Assembly (NCBI GenBank): GCA_006226595.1
Contig: SBGP01000066.1
Location: forward strand, 62,001 to 126,000
Reading direction: 5' to 3'
Source of the DNA: Deltaproteobacteria bacterium
Lineage (GTDB): Bacteria; Myxococcota_A; UBA796; GCA-2862545
DNA length: 64,000 nt
Positions within the stretch are counted from its first letter, which is position 1. Each line of letters starts with the position of its first letter. This document shows, one piece after another, positions 54,216-61,812 of this stretch. The notes beneath the pieces are model-generated. The model saw only the letters and a list, made by a program, of their open reading frames with translations. It had not been told where the DNA came from and searched no databases. The position numbers and the translations under genes are program-made.

Positions 54216-55526
54216 CTATTCGAACAGGCAGGTGTCGAGGAAGGCCTCGGGACGTGGGTCCTTCGCGAAGTTCGCGCGCACCGCGGTGGCCGGGCTCTCG
54301 CCGCCCTCGACCAGGCGGATCAGGGGGGCCAGGTAGTGACGGTCCTCGGGATCGCAGCGGCCGAGGCCTTCGTCGGCTGCTTGGACGACCTCTGCCGCCC
54401 AGTCCGCGAGGCGGCGACCGCCGAGCTCGCCAGCGAGCCCGTCTCTGCACGCCACGGCGAAGCGCTCGTCGCGGGTGCCGATCTCGGAGAAGCGCGCAGC
54501 CACGTCGAGCGTCTGGGCCAGGGTCTTGTTGCAGTAGAACAGGCCCTTGAACAGCGCGCCGAAGGCCATCGCGAGATCGAAGGACACGGCATCGGCGCCG
54601 CGGATCTCGATCTTCTTCTTCACCCGGACCTCGGGGAACACGCTGGTCAGGTGCAGCTCCCAGTCGTCGCGGGTCGGGAAGGTGCCGTCGATGCCGTGCT
54701 CCATCCACCGCCGGAAGCTCTGACCGCCGCCCGGCAGCCACTTGCCGTTCTGCATGCGGAACAAGAGCGGGACGTCGAGTAGGTAGTCGAGCCACGCCTG
54801 GTACGAGAAGTCGACCGCCGCCTGAGGGAAGCCCGTGCGGTCCGGGTCCGTCTGCGTCCATACGTGCCCGCGGAAGCTCGCGTAGCCGGTGTCCCGGCCC
54901 GCCACGATCGGCGAGTTGGCGAACATCGCCGTGGTCAGCGGACCGAGCTGCATGCCGATGCGGACCTTGCGGGCGCAGTCGGCCTCGTCGGCGAAGTCGA
55001 AGCTCGCCTGAACGGCGCAGGTGCCCTTCATCATGTTGTGGGCGAGGGCACCGCGCTCGGCGAGCGCCTTGCGCATGATCACGTAGCGGCCCTTCGGCAT
55101 CCACGCGATGTCCTCGATCCGAGCGTAGGGCGTGTGGCCCAGCGCGACCTGGCGCACCCCGGTGCCGGCGAGGCACTGCCCGACCTCGGCGGTGAACGCC
55201 TGAGCCTCGGCCTCGAGGTCGGCGATGTGCACGAAGGGAGCGCCCGAGAGCTCGAACTGACCGCCCGGCTCCAGGGTGACCGACGACATGGGCCGCGTGA
55301 GCGCGATGAGGTGGCCCTCCTCGCGGTAGGGCTTCCACTCGCCGGTCGCGGCGAGCTTCTCGAGCAACCAGCGGATGCCGGGCTCTCCCTCGTAGGGGAG
55401 CGGCATGCCGTCCTCGGTGAGGAGGTGGCGTTCGAACTCGCCGCCGATGAGCCAGGACTCCTTGGGAGTTCCGTAGGTCTCGTACTCGGCGAGGAGGCTT
55501 TCAGTGCTGAGACGGGTGTCGGGCAT
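54216..55526 (-). CDS. gshA: Glutamate--cysteine ligase, plant/alphaproteobacterial type
   Basis: A 436-residue enzyme that makes gamma-glutamylcysteine, the first step of glutathione synthesis. It belongs to the GCS2-like group seen in plants and alphaproteobacteria, not the E. coli group. Diagnostic segments are WLIGGEFERHLL near residue 25, VTLEPGGQFELSGAP near 84, HNMMKGTCAVQASFDF, and MQLGPLTTAMFANSP. Two Cys-linked redox sites known in plants cannot be judged here. It is transcribed toward the TadG terminator and is divergent from the TlpA-like gene. No gshB is visible in the window. Confidence 0.94.
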   Translation of the reverse strand: MPDTRLSTESLLAEYETYGTPKESWLIGGEFERHLLTEDGMPLPYEGEPGIRWLLEKLAATGEWKPYREEGHLIALTRPMSSVTLEPGGQFELSGAPFVHIADLEAEAQAFTAEVGQCLAGTGVRQVALGHTPYARIEDIAWMPKGRYVIMRKALAERGALAHNMMKGTCAVQASFDFADEADCARKVRIGMQLGPLTTAMFANSPIVAGRDTGYASFRGHVWTQTDPDRTGFPQAAVDFSYQAWLDYLLDVPLLFRMQNGKWLPGGGQSFRRWMEHGIDGTFPTRDDWELHLTSVFPEVRVKKKIEIRGADAVSFDLAMAFGALFKGLFYCNKTLAQTLDVAARFSEIGTRDERFAVACRDGLAGELGGRRLADWAAEVVQAADEGLGRCDPEDRHYLAPLIRLVEGGESPATAVRANFAKDPRPEAFLDTCLFE

Positions 55527-55626
55527 GGCGCCTGTTATCTCGGTGCACCGTACGCGGCGTGTCGACCGGCGTCACACCGTGTCGCGGGCGGGGCATCGGT
55601 TGGATATGTTGCCGTCCGGAGCCGCG

Positions 55627-56208
55627 ATGCGAACCCTGCCACTGCTTCTTCTCGCCACCGCCTGCGTCCCCTCGCTCGAGGGCGTGGCCGTCGAGCCCTA
55701 CGTGTGGACGCGACCCGAGAACACCTGGCCGATCGCCGAGCCCCCCGAGGATCTGGTCGGCGAGGGCTTCTTTGCCGGTGAGGTGCCGCACGACTTCCGG
55801 CTCACCGATCAGCACGGCGACGAGGTCTCGCTGTGGCAGTTCTACGGAAAGGTCGTCGTGGTCGACATCTCGACCATGTGGTGCGCGCCGTGTCGCGATC
55901 TCGCCCAGACGACCGAAGAGACCTACCAGGACTACGTCGATCAGGACTTCATGTACCTGACCATCCTGCCCGAGAACGTCGAGAACGAGCCGCCGAGCCG
56001 CGAGGATCTCAACCTCTGGGCCGACCAGTTCTCGATCACCGCGCCCGTCGTCGCCGATCCCCACGCGGACTGGGCCGCGTCGGCGGTAAACAACGGGCAG
56101 TATCCGGCGGTGTTCGTCCTCGATCGGGAGCTGCGCGTCGCCGAGCGCGTCAACCCGCCGGACGACCCGACCCTGCACGCGGCGATCGGGCGCGCGCTCG
56201 GCGAGTAG
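55627..56208 (+). CDS. TlpA-like thioredoxin-fold lipoprotein
   Basis: A 193-residue lipoprotein: MRTLPLLLLATAC (lipobox Cys13), then a thioredoxin fold with the redox motif in MWCAPCRDLA (CAPC) and a cis-Pro site in NGQYPAVFVLD. A DFRLTDQHGDEVSLWQFYGK start is typical of AhpC-TSA/TlpA proteins. It should act on periplasmic cysteines, for example in cytochrome c maturation or disulfide reduction. The ATG at 55627 has GGAG 9 bases upstream and gives a proper signal; an upstream ATG would put the signal in the middle. Its stop abuts the convergent parvulin gene. Confidence 0.9.
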   Translation: MRTLPLLLLATACVPSLEGVAVEPYVWTRPENTWPIAEPPEDLVGEGFFAGEVPHDFRLTDQHGDEVSLWQFYGKVVVVDISTMWCAPCRDLAQTTEETYQDYVDQDFMYLTILPENVENEPPSREDLNLWADQFSITAPVVADPHADWAASAVNNGQYPAVFVLDRELRVAERVNPPDDPTLHAAIGRALGE

Positions 56209-56961
56209 CTACTCGAGCCGCTTGAGGATGTGCAGGCCGTAGGGCGTCTCGACGACCTTGCTCGTCGCTCCAGGAGCGAGGGCGAAGGCAGCATCCTCGA
56301 ATGCGGGGACCATCTGGCCACGACCGAAGCCACCGAGGTGGCCCGCTGTGGCCTTGCTCGCGTCTTCGTTGACCTCGGCGGCGACCGCGTCAAAGGACTC
56401 CCCCGCGGCGAGACGCTGCTGGATCTCGGTGATCAGCGCGTCCGCTTCCTCGCGGGTGCGCGTGGCCGTGGACTCGTGGGCCCCGGCATAGCCGATGACG
56501 ATGTGCTGGATGGCGACGTGCTCGACCGGGTCACGCCGGATCACGTGCCACCCGAACGGGCTCTCGGCCAGGGTGTACGCGCCTACCTCGACGCCGGCGA
56601 CGGCGGCCTCGAACGTGGGGACCATCGTGCCGGTGAGGTAGGTTCCGAGGCGGCCTCCGCGTGGGGCCGAGGGGCCGTCGGAGTGGGCCTTGGCGAGGGT
56701 CTCGAAGTCGGCGCCGTCCTGCAGCTTTGCGAACAGCTCCTTGGCGAGCGCCTCGGCCTCCGCCTGCTCGCGCTCGACCCTGGCCGGTGCCTTGGCCGCT
56801 CCCCGCCAGGCGACGAGGATGTGCGAGGCCGCGTAGCGCTTGTCGCTGGGCTTCGCAGGCTCGGGAAACGCGGGGGCCTCGACGGCCTCGACCGGTGCGG
56901 GAGGCGGCGGCGGGGCAGGTGGCTCGGGCGAGCCGCACGCGAGGATGAAGAGGAGAAGCAT
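56209..56961 (-). CDS. Lipoprotein with two parvulin (PpiC) domains
   Basis: A 250-residue lipoprotein (MLLLFILAC, lipobox Cys9, then a Pro/Ala/Glu linker to about residue 40). Two consecutive rotamase domains follow: about 43-145 (ASHILVAWRG, GGRLGTYL, GTMVPTFEAAV, SPFGWHVI) and about 150-250 (IQHIVIGYAG, AGHLGGFGRGQMVPAFE, TPYGLHILKRLE). Both keep the parvulin core. It should catalyse prolyl isomerisation of exported proteins at the membrane, like PrsA or the twin domains of SurA. It lies between the TlpA-like and HtrA-like genes, which fits an envelope-protein-folding neighbourhood. Confidence 0.92.
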   Translation of the reverse strand: MLLLFILACGSPEPPAPPPPPAPVEAVEAPAFPEPAKPSDKRYAASHILVAWRGAAKAPARVEREQAEAEALAKELFAKLQDGADFETLAKAHSDGPSAPRGGRLGTYLTGTMVPTFEAAVAGVEVGAYTLAESPFGWHVIRRDPVEHVAIQHIVIGYAGAHESTATRTREEADALITEIQQRLAAGESFDAVAAEVNEDASKATAGHLGGFGRGQMVPAFEDAAFALAPGATSKVVETPYGLHILKRLE

Positions 56962-57002
56962 GGAGGCCGACTAACCCCCGAGCCCGCACGCGTCGTGCCT
57001 GT

Positions 57003-58049
57003 ATGATGCCGCTCATGCTCTCCCTGATGCTCGCCGTGAACGCCGCGTTCGCCGTCCCCGTGGACTCCACCGTCCTGATCACCACGGGTGCGTCGGTGTG
57101 CGCCGGTGTGGTCATCGCCGAGGATCGCGTGGCGACGGCCTACCACTGCATCGCCGGCGGTGGGCGCCCCATGGTCGAGAACCAGGAGGGCACGCGGGTC
57201 ATTGGCCGCGTGCTGTATGCCCGTCCACGCGACGACCTCGCGGTGATCGCCGTGACGATGGGCATGCCGGTCGTGCCGCTCGCGGAAGCGCCGCCGGAGC
57301 CCGGGCAGGCGGTGAGCGTGGTCGGTCATCCCTTCGGGACTCAGGAAATGGCTGGCTACATGACGGGCCTGCTGCGCTACAGCGTGTCTTCGGGCATCGT
57401 CTCGGGCCTCGGTCCACGTGCGATGCAGACCACGGCGCCGGTGAACCCCGGCAACTCTGGCGGGCCAGTGTTCGACGAGCAAGGCCAGGTGGTCGGTATC
57501 GTCTCTCGTCGGCTTCGCGGCGACGGTCTGGGCTTCGCCACGCGCGTCGAGCGGCTCGCGGCCTTGCTCGACGACGAACAGCGTCCCAGTCCGATCGGCG
57601 GCACCATTGGTGTGCACGCCGTGGCGGGGGCATGGGGAGGAGCCGACGGGACCCTGAGTGTCGGCGGCGAGCTGTGGATGTCGTTTCGGGATCGCGTGGT
57701 CGCGAGCGCGCAGCTGACCCAGCCCGTGTCTCCACGGTGGGATGCCATGCGCTTCGGCGAGGTCCGCTGGCTCGCGGCCGAGGGGCACCTCGAGCTACGG
57801 CAGCGCTTCTTGCGCGGCAAGTACACCGGACACGTCGGCGTGTACGGGGGCGCCGCCAACCTTGCGAGTCGCTCGGGCAACCGCGAGACCTTCCGCGTCA
57901 CCGCCGAGAGCGCGTGGCACCCGATGGTCGGCACGTCGGTCGGCTTCGGCAGCGTCGTGCTCGATGCCGGGTGGGTCATCGCCCCAGACGAAGTCGGCGT
58001 CCGCGGCCAGATGCGCTTCGCATGGCCGGGACGCCTGTGGATCTTCTAG
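57003..58049 (+). CDS. HtrA-like serine protease without a PDZ domain
   Basis: A 348-residue exported protease. The signal peptide (MMPLMLSLMLAVNAAFA) precedes a trypsin-like domain (about 20-200) with a complete triad: His48 in TAYHCIAG, Asp77 or Asp78 in RDDLAVI, Ser152 in VNPGNSGGPVF. In DegP/HtrA one or two PDZ domains would follow. Here residues 200-348 are a Gly/Trp-rich beta domain (GELWMSFRDRVVASAQL, then GHVGVYGGAANLASR and a terminal GQMRFAWPGRLWIF) resembling an outer-membrane-barrel repeat or a novel beta domain. The start overlaps a second ATG 3 bases on. It is divergent from the double-parvulin gene across 41 bases. Confidence 0.88.
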   Translation: MMPLMLSLMLAVNAAFAVPVDSTVLITTGASVCAGVVIAEDRVATAYHCIAGGGRPMVENQEGTRVIGRVLYARPRDDLAVIAVTMGMPVVPLAEAPPEPGQAVSVVGHPFGTQEMAGYMTGLLRYSVSSGIVSGLGPRAMQTTAPVNPGNSGGPVFDEQGQVVGIVSRRLRGDGLGFATRVERLAALLDDEQRPSPIGGTIGVHAVAGAWGGADGTLSVGGELWMSFRDRVVASAQLTQPVSPRWDAMRFGEVRWLAAEGHLELRQRFLRGKYTGHVGVYGGAANLASRSGNRETFRVTAESAWHPMVGTSVGFGSVVLDAGWVIAPDEVGVRGQMRFAWPGRLWIF

Positions 58050-58070
58050 TCGTCCGCGAAGGTGCGGAGG

Positions 58071-59873
58071 CTACGCGGGGATCACCGCGTCGATGATCGC
58101 CTGGTCGACGCCGAACTGCTCGAGGAAGCTTCGACGCTCGGCGTGGCGAGTGGCGACCTCGGCGGCGTAGTCGTCGAGCTTGCCCGCGGCCGCGTAGGCG
58201 CGCTTCGGGTTGAGGATCTCGACGGGCACGAGCTCCAGCAGTGCGGCGTTCGCCGGGTCATCGACGGCGACGACCTCGTAGCCGAAGTCCGGGTCGATCT
58301 CCCACACCACGTGGTCGCGGAACAGCGCCTCGAGCATCGCCGAGCTGTGGCGGATCTTGACCTTCAGGCCCTCGCCGCGCTTCACGGAAGCCGCGTCGCC
58401 GGCGACGTAGCCGGTGTTCATCAGCCAGGTGGTGATGGCCCCGGTGGACGCGAGCAGCTCGGCGAAGCGCGTCGCCTGAAGCCCGTGCTCGAGCGGGAAG
58501 AAGGGCTGCGTGAACGGCGAGCGGATGCGCCCGCGCTCCTTGCCCGCCGCGGAGGTCTGGCTGGTCTCGCCGAGCATGAAGTAGCCGGCGGCCTGCTCGG
58601 GGCTGGTGAACCGCACCAGGCCGGGGGTGATGGCGGTGTCGCCCTCGTCGCGGTTGAGGATGCCCATCGAGCGAACCGACGGGATGTCGTGCAGATCCGC
58701 GGCGTCCGGGATCGAGGACAGCGGGATGATCGAGCGGCCGTTGCCGGTCCACTGCACGAAGTCCCAGCCATCGTGCGGGATGCCGTTCTCGTCGAGGACC
58801 TCGGCGAGCGACACCTTTCCGGAGATGAACGCGTCCAGGTTGTCGGCGTCCGAGCCCGTGAGGATCAGGGTCTCGCGGTGCACGGCGACCTCTTCGGGGG
58901 TGAGGTCCACCTTGAAGAAGTCGACGCCGCCCACGCTGTCCTGGTAGGCGTTCTCGAGCCACGCCTCGGCGCTGGTCGAGCCCGCGTACACGGCCGGCTC
59001 GGTCTCGGCGGAGAGCCCGAAGGTCTTCGCGAAGCAGCCGTTCTCGGTGACCGAGAGCTCGCCCTTGGGCCACAGGGTGACCATGTCGTCCTGCACGGGC
59101 TTCACGCCCTCGCCCTGCTTGGAGAAGGTGGTCGTCGTCTTGCCCGTGCCGGAGAGCCCGAGGATGGCGACGGTCAGGCGCTCGCCGTCGACGAGGACTT
59201 CCTTGGCGCCGGCGTGCAGCACGAGGCCGCCGTCGTCATAGGCCGCCGCGCACAGCATGCGGAGCGCGGCCTTCTTGGACTCGCCGAAGTAGTCGGGACC
59301 CATGATGTAGGTGACCCGGTTGTCGAGGTCGGCGAGGATGCGCTGGCCACCCGGCACGTCGGGAGAGAAGTTCGGGGTGTACACCACGCGGAAGTCAGCG
59401 CCGAACGGACCGGTCGGGTCGGACTCGACCGCGGAGCGCGGGAAGGCGAGGATCGACTGCATACCCGCGATGTTCGCGCCCTCGATCGTGTAGAGCCACT
59501 GCACCGCGGCCGCGCGGGTACCCACACCGAGGTAGCCCTGGAGCTCGAGCAGCTCGCCCTGCTCACGGATGTACGCAGCCTGGGCATCGATGAGCGCCTG
59601 GGCCTCGGCGCGGGACATCACCTTGTGGGAGAAGCCCGCCGCGGCCTCGTCGCTGATGACCCAGGTGTACTTCGCCATGCGGGACTTGTTGCGGCTCACC
59701 TTGTTGAGGCTGCCGAACGAGGTCTCGAGCAGGGCCGGGGTGTGGGCCTTGGCCAGGTCGCGCAGGGCTTCCTGGTCCAGGTTGGTGCGTCGCGGCACGC
59801 CGTAGTCCAGCCAGCCGGGGCGGCTCGGGGTGGCGTTGCGGACGGTGGTGGAGTCGTGCGGCTCGGTGTGCAT
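58071..59873 (-). CDS. pckA: Phosphoenolpyruvate carboxykinase (ATP)
   Basis: Converts oxaloacetate and ATP to PEP, CO2 and ADP in gluconeogenesis (600 residues, slightly long because of an N-terminal stretch). ATP-type motifs are present: kinase-1a GLSGTGKTTTTF (about 246-257), DDMVTLWPKGE, NGCFAKTFGLS, and a C-terminal LVRFTSPEQAAGYFMLGETS. Together with ppdK it gives two independent routes to PEP. Upstream (59951-59977) lie overlapping palindromes that may be an operator. No tight partner gene: the next gene on this strand is more than 140 bases upstream. Confidence 0.96.
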   Translation of the reverse strand: MHTEPHDSTTVRNATPSRPGWLDYGVPRRTNLDQEALRDLAKAHTPALLETSFGSLNKVSRNKSRMAKYTWVISDEAAAGFSHKVMSRAEAQALIDAQAAYIREQGELLELQGYLGVGTRAAAVQWLYTIEGANIAGMQSILAFPRSAVESDPTGPFGADFRVVYTPNFSPDVPGGQRILADLDNRVTYIMGPDYFGESKKAALRMLCAAAYDDGGLVLHAGAKEVLVDGERLTVAILGLSGTGKTTTTFSKQGEGVKPVQDDMVTLWPKGELSVTENGCFAKTFGLSAETEPAVYAGSTSAEAWLENAYQDSVGGVDFFKVDLTPEEVAVHRETLILTGSDADNLDAFISGKVSLAEVLDENGIPHDGWDFVQWTGNGRSIIPLSSIPDAADLHDIPSVRSMGILNRDEGDTAITPGLVRFTSPEQAAGYFMLGETSQTSAAGKERGRIRSPFTQPFFPLEHGLQATRFAELLASTGAITTWLMNTGYVAGDAASVKRGEGLKVKIRHSSAMLEALFRDHVVWEIDPDFGYEVVAVDDPANAALLELVPVEILNPKRAYAAAGKLDDYAAEVATRHAERRSFLEQFGVDQAIIDAVIPA

Positions 59874-59950
59874 GGAGAACCTCGCGGTGGAGTGCGAACT
59901 AACGCGAGCCGATTTCCGCGCTGCGAGTGTTTTCCTGCCTGTTGCACGGC

Positions 59951-59977
59951 GAACGCGCGGCGTTCACGATGAACGCC
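59951..59977. promoter_or_regulatory. Overlapping inverted repeats upstream of pckA
   Basis: GGCGTTCA-CGA-TGAACGCC (59959-59977) is a perfect 8-bp palindrome. GAACGC-GCG-GCGTTC (59951-59965) is a second perfect palindrome sharing the GCGTTC arm. Three alternating half sites lie 78-105 bases ahead of the pckA start, consistent with an operator for a dimeric regulator, or with a hairpin. Confidence 0.5.
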
Positions 59978-60017
59978 GGCTCAGTGGCTGGTGTGGCTGA
60001 AACGAGGTTGTTCCTCG

Positions 60018-60749
60018 CTAACGCGCGGTCGCGTCCGAGATCGATCGCTCGCTCATCGCCTCGGCGAGGGACGAGATCCCTCGGCCATACTCGATGTTCA
60101 CGAGGCTCCGGGTCGAGCTGCCCGGGATGGCGCGGAGGGTCTCGGTGGCGCTGTAGCCGGTCACGGTGGTCGGCTGACAGCCCGTAGAGGTGCACAGCGC
60201 CATGGTCGCGCGGCCGTATCCGAAGATCGGCGTGGAGCTCTGCTCGACGATGGTGTCCATCCACACCCGGTCGCCCCAGCGCGCGACGGCGTAGCGCCAG
60301 CGCTTGCTGACGAGCAGCGTGCTGCCGTAGCCGTAGTCGAGGCGGGACCACAGCACCGCCCCCGACTCGGGCGCGGTCGGTTCACTCGGGCATGCCTCAC
60401 CCAGCGTCACCGAGGTGAACGCACCGGTCCGCTCGAGCCCGACGGTGACGGCTTCCGCGAGGATCAGCGCGGTGCGTGTAGTGCCGGCACGGGGCTCGGC
60501 CTGGGTCGGAGCGAGACCCGCGTCTCGCGAGATCACGGAGCCGCGATGATGCGAGTGCTCGTAGACGTCGCCGAAGGCCCACAGCGCGGTACCCGCCTGG
60601 CGACCGCGGCGCTCGGGGGACGCGCGCACGTCCTCGGGCACGCATACGGTCAGCGCGAGCCCCGAGCTTGGCGCTGGACCAAGGCGCGGCGGAGGGACGA
60701 CTCCGCGAGTCGCGCAGCCAAGGAGGACAAGCAGGGGAATGAACCTCAC
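60018..60749 (-). CDS. Lipoprotein of unknown function
   Basis: A 243-residue exported protein. The GTG at 60749 gives VRFIPLLVLLGC (lipobox Cys12) and overlaps the preceding stop (GTGA), so translation is coupled. The rest has a mixed alpha/beta pattern (ALTVCVPEDVRA; ALILAEAVTVGLERTGAF; TVTGYSATETLRAI). Aromatic-rich strands such as LWSRLDYGYGSTLLV recall the CsgG/LpoB- or FlgO-like group of outer-membrane-associated proteins, but no family is certain. It is the last of three consecutive minus-strand genes for exported proteins. Confidence 0.7.
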   Translation of the reverse strand: MRFIPLLVLLGCATRGVVPPPRLGPAPSSGLALTVCVPEDVRASPERRGRQAGTALWAFGDVYEHSHHRGSVISRDAGLAPTQAEPRAGTTRTALILAEAVTVGLERTGAFTSVTLGEACPSEPTAPESGAVLWSRLDYGYGSTLLVSKRWRYAVARWGDRVWMDTIVEQSSTPIFGYGRATMALCTSTGCQPTTVTGYSATETLRAIPGSSTRSLVNIEYGRGISSLAEAMSERSISDATAR

Positions 60750-61294
60750 TGGATGCTCCTCGACAGGCGGATCACCTCGGCGGCGAGGGCATCGCCGAGC
60801 GCGGCCATCGCTTCGTCCACGTCGACCGTGCATCCAGGCTCGTGGAGCGTGAAGCGCACGCGCGAGCCGCCGGCGCTGCCGAAGTCGACGAACACCTCGG
60901 CGAAGCTGTGCTGCCCGCGTTCGAACGGTGCCATACGCACCGGGTAGCAGCCGCTGTACACGCGCTCCAGGACCACGGACACGGGGATGCTGGCCCCCGC
61001 GTTGCCGCCGATGCGCCCGTGGAACGCGTCTTCGAGCGTGGGGGGGACGTCGCCGGCGTAGCGCTGTGCAAAGGCGACCTGCCGCTTGTCGTTGAACTCG
61101 ATCCACAGCGGGTCGGGGGCGACCGAGCTCAACACCGGGATCTGAAACCGCGTGTCGAGTCGACCCTCCACGGCCGTGGAAGCGGGCTCGATGAGGTCGG
61201 CTTCGGTGATCGGGTAGGGGACGGCGGGCGCGTGGCCGATGTGCACGCCGACGCAGCCGCTCACGGCGAAGAACAGGAGGATCTCAGAACGCAC
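60746..61294 (-). CDS. Lipoprotein of unknown function
   Basis: A 182-residue lipoprotein. The GTG at 61294 gives VRSEILLFFAVSGC (Cys14); a longer in-frame version from 61393 has an implausible basic leader. The mature part includes YPITEADLIEPASTAVEG, VYSGCYPVRMAPFERG and a DEAMAALGDALAAEVIRL C-terminal helix. No known family is recognised, although the N-terminal half looks strand-rich. It overlaps the upstream gene by 11 bases and the downstream gene by 4, so the three form one unit, perhaps encoding parts of one envelope complex. Confidence 0.68.
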   Translation of the reverse strand: MRSEILLFFAVSGCVGVHIGHAPAVPYPITEADLIEPASTAVEGRLDTRFQIPVLSSVAPDPLWIEFNDKRQVAFAQRYAGDVPPTLEDAFHGRIGGNAGASIPVSVVLERVYSGCYPVRMAPFERGQHSFAEVFVDFGSAGGSRVRFTLHEPGCTVDVDEAMAALGDALAAEVIRLSRSIQ

Positions 61295-61757
61295 GGACGA
61301 CCAACCCCAGCTCGCCGGCGAAGCCAGCGCCACCGAACAGCGCGCGCGCTCGCACCGCGAAGCGACCGTCTCGCTGCGGACTGATGTCGCCACCGAGGCC
61401 CAGGCGCAGGTTCTCCCACACCGGCACCGGCGTACGCAGGACGAGATCGAGGCTCCAGTAGTGCTGGTACGAGAACAGCCTCCAGGCCCAGTTCAGGGTG
61501 GGGCCCTCCTCGAGCACGGACTCGCTGGCACCCACGCCCACGGCGAAGGTCCCTCCGAGCCGGAGCTCGGCGACCGCGTACAGCGTCGGATCGCCGCGCT
61601 CGGTGGCTCCGCCGAGCACGGAGAAGTCGAGGTGCGGCGAGAACAGGGGATCGCTGTGGTACTGGTTCAGCCGGGCGCGATCCGGCGGCGGAAGTTCCGG
61701 AACCACCGGGTCCGCCGCGAGTGCCGTGGCGAGCAGGAGCCAGATCTCGGCCTCCAC
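61284..61757 (-). CDS. Exported beta-rich protein (outer-membrane-like)
   Basis: A 157-residue protein with a signal peptide (VEAEIWLLLATALAADP; GTG start at 61757). It is followed by strand pairs with alternating hydrophobic residues (HLDFSVLGGAT, YAVAELRLGGTFAVGVG, LVLRTPVPVWENLRLGLGGD) and ends in GLVVRAF with a terminal Phe, as in outer-membrane beta-barrel proteins. A small barrel or barrel fragment is inferred. It is first of the three-gene exported set and follows a hairpin after the next gene. Confidence 0.65.
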   Translation of the reverse strand: MEAEIWLLLATALAADPVVPELPPPDRARLNQYHSDPLFSPHLDFSVLGGATERGDPTLYAVAELRLGGTFAVGVGASESVLEEGPTLNWAWRLFSYQHYWSLDLVLRTPVPVWENLRLGLGGDISPQRDGRFAVRARALFGGAGFAGELGLVVRAF

Positions 61758-61764
61758 AAACGCA

Positions 61765-61793
61765 GACGCCCGCCTCGGAGCGAAGCGGGCGTC
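61765..61793 (-). terminator. Stem-loop downstream of the propeller-like lipoprotein
   Basis: GACGCCCGC (61765-61773) with GCGGGCGTC (61785-61793), a 9-bp perfect stem and an 11-base loop. On the minus strand TGCGTTTG follows, a weak T-run. It lies 20 bases after the stop at 61813 and immediately before the GTG of the next gene, so it may attenuate as well as terminate. Confidence 0.55.
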
Positions 61794-61812
61794 AGGAGCA
61801 TAGCGCCGTGAC

